A stretch of 13,888 nucleotides of DNA from Ignavibacteriales bacterium (GTDB taxonomy: Bacteria; Bacteroidota; Ignavibacteria; Ignavibacteriales; Ignavibacteriaceae), in NCBI GenBank assembly GCA_027349615.1, contig DAIEML010000038.1, positions 1 through 13,888 of the forward strand, in the 5' to 3' direction. Under the pieces are notes generated by a model. That model saw only the letters and a list, made by a program, of their open reading frames with translations, was not told where the DNA came from and ran no database searches. Position numbers and translations under genes: made by a program. This document shows, one piece after another, positions 7,862-13,888 of the stretch. Within the stretch, counting starts at the first letter, position 1, and each line of letters starts with the position of its first letter.

Positions 7862-8654
7862 GTAAACCTTTCCAACCTCTCTTAGACGGTGTTTTATTTG
7901 ACCTTGATAATTTTTGCTTAAGTGATTCTTTTGATAAACCTCGAATTAATTTTCCATCTTCAGAAACTGAAATGCTTCCGGTCTCTTCAGAAACAATTAC
8001 ACTTATTACATCGGCTTGCTCAGAAATTCCTAATCCAGCTCTATGTCTCATTCCTAAATTATCACCATTAACAGACGTAACTGATGAAAGTGGAAGCGTG
8101 CATCTTGCTGCTTCGATAATATTGTCTTTTATAAGTACAGCTCCATCATGTAACGGTGAGCGCGGGAAAAAAATAGAACCGAGTAATGCCGAACTTAACT
8201 TTGCATTTAGAGTAATTCCTGTTTCAGCATAACCTCGAATGCCTGTTGATTTAATAACTATGATTAAAGCTCCGTGCTGCCGTTGTGAAAGTTCAAACGC
8301 AGCGTCGGCTATAATTTGAGCTTCTTGCTGTGTTTCAGATTTTTCAAATATTTTAAAAAATGGATTTCGAGCAACGATTACTAATAATCTTCTAATTTCC
8401 GGTTGGAAAAGAATAACAAAAGCTATTACCCAAATGTCAGTTAATAATTTTAATAGCCAGCTAAGTTCTTTAAAATTTGCTGCTTGAGCTGCGAATGATA
8501 AAAGCAGAATTATCATCAGTCCAATAAATATTTGGGCAGCAATTGTTCCTTTTAATAAAGTGTATAATTTATATAGGATGAATGTAACAATAAGTATATC
8601 TATTAAATCCGTAAATGTTACAGTAAGAAATCCTATTTTAAAAAGTTCGAACAT
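7836..8654 (-). CDS. cdaA: Diadenylate cyclase CdaA (DacA), membrane-bound c-di-AMP synthase
   Basis: 272 residues. Three N-terminal membrane helices (about 14-32, 37-57 and 66-84), then a DisA_N/DAC catalytic domain (about 105-245) that makes cyclic di-AMP from two ATP. The two active-site motifs are intact: SPLHDGAV (166-173, with D170-G171-A172) and NLGMRHRAGLG (199-209, with R203-H204-R205). QRQHGALIIVI (125-135) and SEETGSIS (222-229) are further conserved blocks. The architecture is that of the CdaA class, the single widespread c-di-AMP synthase of Bacillota and Bacteroidota, active at the cytoplasmic side of the membrane. It starts 7 bases after the folP stop with no clear Shine-Dalgarno, so translation is probably coupled. 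A folP-cdaA pair also occurs in Bacteroidota. No CdaR-like (YbbR) gene follows, unlike in Bacillota. Confidence 0.96.
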   Translation of the reverse strand: MFELFKIGFLTVTFTDLIDILIVTFILYKLYTLLKGTIAAQIFIGLMIILLLSFAAQAANFKELSWLLKLLTDIWVIAFVILFQPEIRRLLVIVARNPFFKIFEKSETQQEAQIIADAAFELSQRQHGALIIVIKSTGIRGYAETGITLNAKLSSALLGSIFFPRSPLHDGAVLIKDNIIEAARCTLPLSSVTSVNGDNLGMRHRAGLGISEQADVISVIVSEETGSISVSEDGKLIRGLSKESLKQKLSRSNKTPSKRGWKGLLEQLFKEK

Positions 8655-8661
8655 AAACTAG

Positions 8662-9819
8662 TTACATCAATTTATTTAATAATTTAGTTACTTGAATTCC
8701 ATTTTTAACATTGTGTGTTCTAATAATTTTTGCACCATTTTTTATAGCTATTGATTCAATAATAGCAGAAGCAGTATCTCTTTCAGAAATTTCTATATTT
8801 AAAGATTTACCTATAAATGATTTTCTTGAAACGCCAATTAAAATTGGATATCCTAAACTTTTAAAATCATTTAATCTTTTGATCAATTCAAAATTATCTT
8901 CAATTCTCTTTCCGAATCCTATTCCCGGATCAATAAAAATATTTTTAATTCCAAATTTTTGTGCTGCTTGGCTTCGCTCAAAAAGAAAATCATAAACTTC
9001 ATTAACTACATCCTCATAATAAGGATTATTTTGCATATCCTTCGGAGTACCTTTCATGTGCATTAAAATTAGAGACGCGTTATGCTTTTTAATTATTTCA
9101 GCCAAGTCAGGATCAAATGTTAATGCGCTAATATCATTAATAATTTTAGCTCCATGAGTAAGTGCTTGTTCAGCAATTATTTTTTTAGTTGTATCTACAG
9201 AAATAATTGCATCCGGAACTTTATTTAATATGTCATTTATAACAGGAATAATTCTTCTTAATTCTTCGTCAGTAGAAACCCTTTCAGCTCCTGGCCGAGT
9301 TGATTCACCGCCTATATCAATTATATCTGCTCCTTCATTTAACATTTCCAATCCATGGTTAACAGCATCATCGGATTTAAAATATTTTCCACCATCAGAA
9401 AATGAATCCGGAGTTACATTTAAAATACCCATTACATACGATCTATCAAAACTAAATTCTTTATCTCCAATTCTATAACTTTTGGAAAAATATTCGTCAT
9501 TATTTTTAATGATGTTTATAATTTTATATCCAAGTTCTTCATCTGCTTCTTTTAAAATTATTCTAGCAATATCTTTGATTTTCTTTTGTGAAGTTGCTAG
9601 AAATAGATTAACAAATTCCTTCTGAGAATCATCAATTTTATAACAAATCTCATTTTCTGTTAAAATTATATTTTGAATTACTTCAGCTAACACAGAAGTA
9701 ACATTTCTTATTTCCAAACCTATTACTCCAGGTTGATAATCATCTCGAATAATTTTGTATAAGCCAATATATTTTTTAAAAACTTCTGTATTCGAAATAT
9801 TTATAATCTGAATTATCAA
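8662..9819 (-). CDS. folP: Dihydropteroate synthase (FolP) with N-terminal extension
   Basis: Condenses 6-hydroxymethyl-7,8-dihydropterin pyrophosphate with p-aminobenzoate to form dihydropteroate; target of sulfonamides. In the catalytic TIM barrel, numbered from the upstream TTG, the motifs are MGILNVTPDSFSDGG (135-149), DIGGESTRPGAE (173-184), ISVDTTK (211-217), INDISAL (232-238), LMHMKGTP (257-264), FIDPGIGFGK (300-309), GVSRKSFIG (334-342) and RTHNV (372-376). All substrate loops look intact. About 125 residues precede the barrel, whereas the common enzyme is ~270-280 residues; ~390-residue forms with such an N-terminal region are known in other bacteria. There is no ATG start. I chose TTG at 9819 because AGGAAAGGAA precedes it; TTG at 9834 is the other option but has no ribosome site and lies in a promoter-like element. 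First gene of the five-gene run; cdaA follows after 7 bases. Confidence 0.95.
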   Translation of the reverse strand: MIIQIINISNTEVFKKYIGLYKIIRDDYQPGVIGLEIRNVTSVLAEVIQNIILTENEICYKIDDSQKEFVNLFLATSQKKIKDIARIILKEADEELGYKIINIIKNNDEYFSKSYRIGDKEFSFDRSYVMGILNVTPDSFSDGGKYFKSDDAVNHGLEMLNEGADIIDIGGESTRPGAERVSTDEELRRIIPVINDILNKVPDAIISVDTTKKIIAEQALTHGAKIINDISALTFDPDLAEIIKKHNASLILMHMKGTPKDMQNNPYYEDVVNEVYDFLFERSQAAQKFGIKNIFIDPGIGFGKRIEDNFELIKRLNDFKSLGYPILIGVSRKSFIGKSLNIEISERDTASAIIESIAIKNGAKIIRTHNVKNGIQVTKLLNKLM

Positions 9820-9831
9820 TTCCTTTCCTGT

Positions 9832-9839
9832 CAAAGTTA
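9832..9839 (-). promoter_or_regulatory. Possible folP -7 promoter element
   Basis: The minus strand reads TAACTTTG here, an exact TAnnTTTG match identical to the nadB -7 element. A good -33 element is missing at the expected distance; the bases at 19-21 spacing read TTCT, ATTC or AATT. If real, transcription starts around 9825, leaving a very short leader before the TTG at 9819 and excluding the TTG at 9834. Inference from a short match in AT-rich DNA. Confidence 0.35.
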
Positions 9840-9949
9840 AAGTTTAAAATAGGACGATAGAATTACCATAATTTGAAATATAAACAAAATTTCATTTTAA
9901 TTTAATTTAGCCGAACTTTTTTATAAAATATTTTTCCTTAATTCAAAAT

Positions 9950-9977
9950 AAAAAAAAAGGTGACTTAAAGTCACCTT
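9950..9977 (-). terminator. Rho-independent terminator of the PASTA-rpe-nagA operon
   Basis: A perfect 9-bp stem, aaggtgact (9957-9965) with agtcacctt (9969-9977), encloses a 3-base loop. On the minus strand it is followed by a run of T (nine A on the plus strand, 9950-9958, two of them in the stem). It begins 19 bases after the nagA stop. It also separates nagA from folP, so folP needs its own promoter. Confidence 0.9.
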
Positions 9978-9996
9978 CTTAAAATAATTACTAAAC

Positions 9997-11181
9997 TTAT
10001 GCTTCAACTTTTTGGTAAGCAATTTCTCCACCTAATATTGTCGTTTCAACTTCATAATCATAATTTAATATAACTATATCAGCATCTTTTCCGACAGCAA
10101 GAATTCCCTTTTTATGTTCAAAGTTAACAACCTTTGCACCATTAAGAGAAGCCATTCTAATTGCTTCAGTAATTTTTGCGTTTGCAGTTTCAACCATATT
10201 TCTAACAGCCATATTTAAAGTTAAAGTGCTGCCGGCAAGTGTTCCATCGGCAAGGTAAGCTTTTTTAGCTTTCATAAAAACTTTTTGATCAGCAAATTCA
10301 TATTCCCCTTCATGCATTCCGCCAGCTCTTATAGAATCTGAAACTAAAATGATTCCGTTTGACCCTTTTATTTTTAAAAGAAATTCCATTACTGCCGGAT
10401 GGACATGCAAAGTATCAGCTATCAATTCAATTTTTAATTCGTTTCTTAAAAGCGAACCTAGAATAATTCCAGGAAGTCTATGATGAAATGGACTCATAGC
10501 ATTGAAAATATGAGTTACATGCGCGGCACCATTATCAATTGCAACTTCAATTTCATCATAAGTCGCCATTGAATGTCCGATTGAAAGTACAACACCTTGT
10601 TGAGCCGCTGCCCGCATTACCATCGAAGCTCCCGGTAATTCAGGGGCAATAGTCATTATCTTAATATAACCTTTTGAAGCCTCCCATAATTTATCCCAAG
10701 ACTGAACTGTTGGAGTCCATAAATAATTTGCATTCATTGCACCTTTAAATTGTTTATTCAAATATGGGCCTTCCATATGAATACCGCGGATATTTGAGTT
10801 CGGATGACTTTCAATATAATCTGCTAATCTTCTTAAATCTTTTAAAAGTTGTTTTTCCGGTTTAGCAAACAGCGAAGCTAATACTGAGGTTGATCCGTGT
10901 TTTAATGAATAATTAGAAACTTTTTCAATGCTATCATTATTTTCATCTGCAAAGCCAAAGCCGCCTCCACCATGAACTAATAAATCTACAAATCCGGGGC
11001 AGATCATTCTTCCACTTACATCAATAATTTCTGAATCCTCCGGAATATGAATATCGCCAGCTTTTCCCAGCTCCGAAATTTTATTTCCTTCAATAACAAG
11101 AATGCCATTTTTTACAACTCTAAATGGAGTAATAATAGTTCCGCCAACTAACGCTAATCTTTTATTTCGGTTTTTTATCAT
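9997..11181 (-). CDS. nagA: N-acetylglucosamine-6-phosphate deacetylase (NagA)
   Basis: 394-residue amidohydrolase that removes acetate from GlcNAc-6-phosphate, giving glucosamine-6-phosphate for amino-sugar catabolism and cell-wall recycling. Motifs in order: PGFVDLLVHGGGGFGFAD (62-79), GIHMEGPYLN with metal ligand E137 (133-142), SIGHSMA with H203 (200-206), HVTHIFNAMSP with H224 (221-231), the HRLPG block (234-238), DTLHVHP (256-262) and catalytic D282 in LVSDSIRAGG (279-288). The C-terminal GKDADIVIL strand closes the small beta domain. Full length. The ATG at 11181 has AAGG five bases upstream and overlaps the end of rpe by 20 bases. It is the last gene of the PASTA-rpe-nagA operon, followed by a clear terminator. 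No nagB is present in the window. Confidence 0.95.
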   Translation of the reverse strand: MIKNRNKRLALVGGTIITPFRVVKNGILVIEGNKISELGKAGDIHIPEDSEIIDVSGRMICPGFVDLLVHGGGGFGFADENNDSIEKVSNYSLKHGSTSVLASLFAKPEKQLLKDLRRLADYIESHPNSNIRGIHMEGPYLNKQFKGAMNANYLWTPTVQSWDKLWEASKGYIKIMTIAPELPGASMVMRAAAQQGVVLSIGHSMATYDEIEVAIDNGAAHVTHIFNAMSPFHHRLPGIILGSLLRNELKIELIADTLHVHPAVMEFLLKIKGSNGIILVSDSIRAGGMHEGEYEFADQKVFMKAKKAYLADGTLAGSTLTLNMAVRNMVETANAKITEAIRMASLNGAKVVNFEHKKGILAVGKDADIVILNYDYEVETTILGGEIAYQKVEA

Positions 11182-11839
11182 TTTTTCCTTTTATAATATT
11201 TTTTAATTCAACTGTCGCAGCTGAAATGTTGTCCGATTTAAAAATAGATGAGCCAGCTACAAATACATCGCAACCAGAATCTAAAGCATCTTTAATAGTA
11301 TTATTATCAATACCACCATCAATTTCTATCAATAAATCTGAATTATTTTTTTTTCTTAGTTCTACCATCTCTTTAATTTTTTTTATAGAATTAAGAATAA
11401 ATTTTTGTCCTCCAAATCCCGGATTAACAGACATAATAAGAACCAAATCTAATTCTCCAACAATATCTTTTAAGAAATCGACAGGCGTTGATGGATTAAT
11501 TGCAACTCCAACTTTTACACCTAATTCTTTTATACGATTTACAATCCTATCTAAATGTATAACAGCTTCTTGATGAACAGTTATTGAATTAGCACCAGCA
11601 TTAACAAAATCTTCTAAATATTTGTCGGGATTTTCTATCATTAAATGAACATCAAGAGGAAGCTTTGTAGTTTTACGAGCAGCATTAACTAAGATTGGAC
11701 CGAAAGTTAAATTTGGAACAAAGTGTCCATCCATAATATCGCAGTGAATCCAATCTGCACCTGCTAATTCAACTAAACGAATTTGTTGAGAAAGATTTGA
11801 TAAGTCAGCAGATAAAATTGAAGGAGCTAGTAATGCCAT
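11162..11839 (-). CDS. rpe: Ribulose-phosphate 3-epimerase (Rpe)
   Basis: 225-residue TIM-barrel enzyme that interconverts ribulose-5-phosphate and xylulose-5-phosphate in the pentose phosphate pathway. LAPSILSADLSNL (4-16), WIHCDIMDGHFVPN with metal ligands H32 and D34 (30-43), LDVHLMIENP with H65 (62-71), VNPGFGGQKF (138-147), IEIDGGI with D174 (171-177) and the phosphate-binding VAGSSIF (194-200) are all present, so the active site is complete. Its ATG overlaps the TGA of the PASTA gene (TGATG), and its 3' end overlaps nagA by 20 bases, so the three genes are translated as a coupled unit. Normal length, with a short lysine-rich tail. Cytoplasmic. Confidence 0.97.
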   Translation of the reverse strand: MALLAPSILSADLSNLSQQIRLVELAGADWIHCDIMDGHFVPNLTFGPILVNAARKTTKLPLDVHLMIENPDKYLEDFVNAGANSITVHQEAVIHLDRIVNRIKELGVKVGVAINPSTPVDFLKDIVGELDLVLIMSVNPGFGGQKFILNSIKKIKEMVELRKKNNSDLLIEIDGGIDNNTIKDALDSGCDVFVAGSSIFKSDNISAATVELKNIIKGKNDKKPK

Positions 11840-12603
11840 CAGTTTTCCAAATTTGGATTTTGATTATTTGGTTCAGGAGCTTTAGTTATAAAAAGATCAA
11901 TAGAATCTCCAGGATTTGCTTTATTACCTTTACTGGGATATTGATCAAGAACAGTATTAGGAAGTAGGGAAATTGATGTTTGATAATTAATTTTTCCTAC
12001 TTTTAGAGAACTATCTGCCAGTACTTTTTCAGCTTCCGAAAGTGATTTACCAATTAAATTTGGTACAGTAATAGAGCCAGTTGAATGTCCAATTGATAAT
12101 GAAACTCCCACTGAATCACCTTTTTTCAAAGGCGTTCCAATAGCATATTGTTGATCAAAAATCATATTAATTGGATTATCAGAATTGATTGAATCTATCC
12201 GGCCAATATTCAATCCCAATCTTTCAAGTGCAAATCTTGCATCAATTAATGATTTCCCTTTTAACGAGGGAACAGAAACAGTAGGTTCGCCGCCGCTTAC
12301 GAATAAATAAATTCTTCTTCCTGTTTTTACAGTTTCATCGGCATTAGGGCGCTGATAAATTATTGTTCCTCTTGGGAATTTTTCATCAAAGGTTGTATCG
12401 CTTACTAGAGGATTTAAATTATTTTCTTTTAGGACATTAATTGCATCGGTTTCTTTCATTCCAACTACTTTGGGAACTTTTAACTCTGGTGAGCTAACAT
12501 ACCAAGGCATAACTACAACATTCATGAACCAAATAAATACAACGAATATACCGATTGCTAAAAGAAGTTTCTTAAATATTGGTTTATGTATTAGATTTTT
12601 CAT
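11839..12603 (-). CDS. Membrane-anchored protein with three PASTA domains
   Basis: 254 residues from the ATG at 12603: a short basic cytoplasmic start (MKNLIHKPIFKK), one transmembrane helix (about 12-32) and three consecutive PASTA domains (about 42-104, 109-172 and 178-241), each with the VP-x-(L/V)-x-G-(K/M) opening followed by A-x-x-x-L and ending at a G-D or T-G turn with a beta strand (KTGRRIYLFVS, KKGDSVGVSLS, NPGDSIDLFIT). PASTA domains bind peptidoglycan-like ligands in PknB kinases and some penicillin-binding proteins, so the domain part should be in the periplasm. No kinase or transpeptidase domain is attached. An upstream TTG (12648) would add 15 residues but lies inside a promoter-like TAAATTTG, so I prefer the ATG. 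First gene of the operon with rpe and nagA; role unknown, possibly cell-envelope. Confidence 0.9.
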   Translation of the reverse strand: MKNLIHKPIFKKLLLAIGIFVVFIWFMNVVVMPWYVSSPELKVPKVVGMKETDAINVLKENNLNPLVSDTTFDEKFPRGTIIYQRPNADETVKTGRRIYLFVSGGEPTVSVPSLKGKSLIDARFALERLGLNIGRIDSINSDNPINMIFDQQYAIGTPLKKGDSVGVSLSIGHSTGSITVPNLIGKSLSEAEKVLADSSLKVGKINYQTSISLLPNTVLDQYPSKGNKANPGDSIDLFITKAPEPNNQNPNLEN

Positions 12604-12645
12604 TGTTTCAAATATATCAAATGCCAATTTCTTATACAACAAAAG

Positions 12646-12677
12646 CAAATTTACTAGAGTAATTCATTGTAAGTAAA
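12646..12677 (-). promoter_or_regulatory. Probable promoter of the PASTA-rpe-nagA operon
   Basis: The minus strand has TTTA (12677-12674), 20 bases, then TAAATTTG (12653-12646), an exact TAnnTTTG -7 element with a 3-of-4 match at -33. The implied start of transcription near 12639 leaves a leader of about 36 bases before the ATG at 12603 and would exclude the in-frame TTG at 12648. Inferred from the motif. Confidence 0.45.
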
Positions 12678-12701
12678 ATCAAATTAAGTAAATTATTTTA
12701 T

Positions 12702-12732
12702 TATGAAAAAAAATAAAATTGATTTATATTTG
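12702..12732 (+). promoter_or_regulatory. Probable promoter of the POT transporter gene
   Basis: TATG (12702-12705), 19 bases, then TATATTTG (12725-12732): an exact TAnnTTTG -7 element with a 3-of-4 match to TTTG at the expected distance. The leader would be about 100 bases, ending in ACGAGGT, a fair Shine-Dalgarno 7-8 bases before the ATG at 12842. Divergent from the PASTA operon promoter within the same 190-base gap. Confidence 0.45.
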
Positions 12733-12841
12733 ATTAAATATATGCAACTGATAACTAATTAAATTTTTATAAATGTTCATTCACTTTTTACTTCATGCCT
12801 AAAAATAATTTCCTTCAAATTTATTAATACGAGGTCATCTA

Positions 12842-13888
12842 ATGTTTAAAAATCATCCAAAAGGTTTGTTTGTTTTGTTTTTTACAGAAATGTGGGAACG
12901 ATTTGGTTTCTACACGGTCATGGCAATTTTTGTACTTTATTTAAGCGAAAATTTTCATTGGTCTGACACCGAAACTGGAAATGTATATGGATTATTTTTA
13001 GGCGGAGTCTATTTCACTCCATTAATTGGCGGATGGTTAGCTGATAATGTTTTAGGTTACAGTAAAACAATTATAATTGGTGCATTAACTTTATCATTAG
13101 GATATGCGCTTATGGCTGTTCCAACCAAAGATCCATCCTTCTTATATTTTGCTTTAGTGATTGCGGTTATCGGTAATGGATTATTCAAAGCTAACATTTC
13201 GGTATTAGTTGGAAATCTTTATTCTCATGCAAATGGTTCCTTAAAAGATGCAGCATATAATATTTTTTGTATGGGAATAAATGTTGGGGCTTTTTTTGCA
13301 CCGATTGCTGCAGTAGAAATTAAAGATTTTATGATGAACAATTTCCATACAACTTTAGCTGAAGGTTATAATGCCGGTTTTGGTTTAGCGGCAATAGGAA
13401 TGATAATTTCCGTAATAATTTTTACTTCATTTAAAAAACATTATAAAAGTGCCGATTATAAATCTAAAGATAAAGGAAATGAAAACAGAGATGTTATCTT
13501 AACCAAGAAACAAGAAAAAGATAGAATCGTTGCGCTGCTTATTACATTCGCTATAGTAATTTTCTTTTGGATGGTTTACTATCAGAATGGATTTACATTA
13601 ACATTGTTTGCACAAAACTATACTCAAGTTTATGTAGATAACATTACGTTTCTTTTATTTGATCCGGTATCTTTGTTTGCAGTAATTGCAATAATTTTAG
13701 GATTGGTTGGATTGTTCAATAAAAAATCTACAACAAAAATTAAAATTTCAAGCTTATCTGTTGAAGAAAGAAAATCAGGAGTTGTAACTTGTTCAGCAGG
13801 GAATCATGCACAAGGGGTAGCTCTTTCATCAAGTCAATTGGGTATATCCGCGATTATCGTAATGCCCGAAGCAACCCCCAAAATTAAA
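12842..13888 (+). CDS. POT/PTR2 family proton-coupled peptide transporter, joined in frame to an IlvA fragment and cut by right edge
   Basis: One open frame of 349 codons reaches the window end without a stop. Residues 1 to about 300 are a major-facilitator protein of the proton-dependent oligopeptide transporter family: [11 protein letters not shown] (14-24) holds the E-x-x-E-R proton-coupling motif, [15 protein letters not shown] (63-77) is the first PTR2 signature, [13 protein letters not shown] (142-154) the second, and FWMVYYQNG follows in the seventh-helix region. About seven to eight membrane helices are present, where a full transporter has 12-14 and 450-550 residues. From about residue 301 the frame instead encodes threonine dehydratase sequence (separate entry), so the visible protein is not a complete transporter. 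The start is supported by GAGG upstream. Inner membrane; would import di- or tripeptides if intact. Confidence 0.85.
   Translation, partial: MFKNHPKGLFVLFFTEMWERFGFYTVMAIFVLYLSENFHWSDTETGNVYGLFLGGVYFTPLIGGWLADNVLGYSKTIIIGALTLSLGYALMAVPTKDPSFLYFALVIAVIGNGLFKANISVLVGNLYSHANGSLKDAAYNIFCMGINVGAFFAPIAAVEIKDFMMNNFHTTLAEGYNAGFGLAAIGMIISVIIFTSFKKHYKSADYKSKDKGNENRDVILTKKQEKDRIVALLITFAIVIFFWMVYYQNGFTLTLFAQNYTQVYVDNITFLLFDPVSLFAVIAIILGLVGLFNKKSTTKIKISSLSVEERKSGVVTCSAGNHAQGVALSSSQLGISAIIVMPEATPKIK
13742..13888 (+). other. ilvA: Internal fragment of threonine dehydratase (IlvA-like) fused in frame to the transporter
   Basis: Codons 301-349 of the right-edge frame read [25 protein letters not shown], then VALSSSQLG, and [12 protein letters not shown]. 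This is the part of PLP-dependent threonine dehydratase just after the cofactor lysine block, including the phosphate-binding SAGNHAQG loop and the MPxxTP motif. The upstream part with the PLP lysine (SFKxRGA) is missing, and no membrane helix follows. The last ~108 bases are about 44% GC by hand count against roughly 23-30% in the preceding transporter lines, although conserved motifs can raise GC. Identification of the fragment is secure; its origin (assembly chimera, rearrangement or true fusion) is not. Confidence 0.88.

Noticed and set aside
7972..8232. 86-codon plus-strand open frame and similar ones opposite parB, folP and nadB
   Set aside because: All lie opposite well-identified genes with full catalytic motifs, and their translations show no family features.
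11226..11573. 115-codon plus-strand open frame
   Set aside because: It is antisense to rpe, whose motifs are complete; no ribosome site and no recognisable protein features.
12470..12676. 68-codon plus-strand open frame over the PASTA gene start
   Set aside because: Covers the antisense of the PASTA protein's membrane helix and its promoter; no Shine-Dalgarno or homology features.
1..13888. Mobile element, CRISPR array, defence system or tRNA/rRNA genes
   Set aside because: No transposase, integrase, terminal repeats, regular spaced repeats or structured RNA sequence was visible; all gene content is housekeeping.

Overview
The window is AT-rich (roughly 30% GC by eye), densely packed, and carries chromosomal housekeeping genes rather than mobile DNA. 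Several signs point to the FCB (Bacteroidota/Chlorobi/Ignavibacteriota) group. Four promoter-like sites carry the TAnnTTTG -7 element typical of that group's primary sigma factor. Many starts lack a Shine-Dalgarno sequence, and parA-parB is followed by a DUF5683 gene, as in Bacteroidota. Protein flavour and base composition make Ignavibacteriota my best guess, by inference only. I see no tRNA, rRNA, CRISPR array, insertion sequence or phage gene.

Layout: (1) 1-233 minus, the start of an unidentified membrane protein that runs off the left edge, divergent from (2) a short Ppx/GppA phosphatase (273-1190 plus). The latter converges on (3) nadB, L-aspartate oxidase (1187-2806 minus), with the two stop codons overlapping. 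nadB has a recognisable promoter containing a 9-bp direct repeat. (4) A minus-strand chromosome-partition cluster (5911 to 3003) holds parA, parB, a DUF5683 membrane/exported protein and a zinc-ribbon multi-pass (Yip1-like) membrane protein, all tightly spaced or overlapping. (5) A five-gene minus-strand run (9819 to 6033) holds folP, cdaA (diadenylate cyclase), a family 2 glycosyltransferase, a short CHAD protein and a UPF0173 metallo-hydrolase. (6) A minus-strand operon (12603 to 9997) holds a three-PASTA-domain membrane protein, rpe and nagA, closed by a clear rho-independent terminator (9950-9977). (7) Divergent from it, a POT/PTR2-family peptide transporter starts at 12842 (plus) and runs to the right edge.

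The most unusual feature is at the right edge. The transporter frame is intact to about codon 301 and then changes without a frameshift into the interior of threonine dehydratase (IlvA), including its SAGNHAQG loop. The last ~110 bases are also clearly more GC-rich than the transporter part. This is most likely a chimeric join at a contig or rearrangement boundary, less likely a real gene fusion. The rest of the window is conventional: NAD synthesis, folate synthesis, c-di-AMP signalling, polyphosphate-related proteins (Ppx, CHAD), chromosome segregation and sugar metabolism. I did not find a convincing new defence or mobile system.
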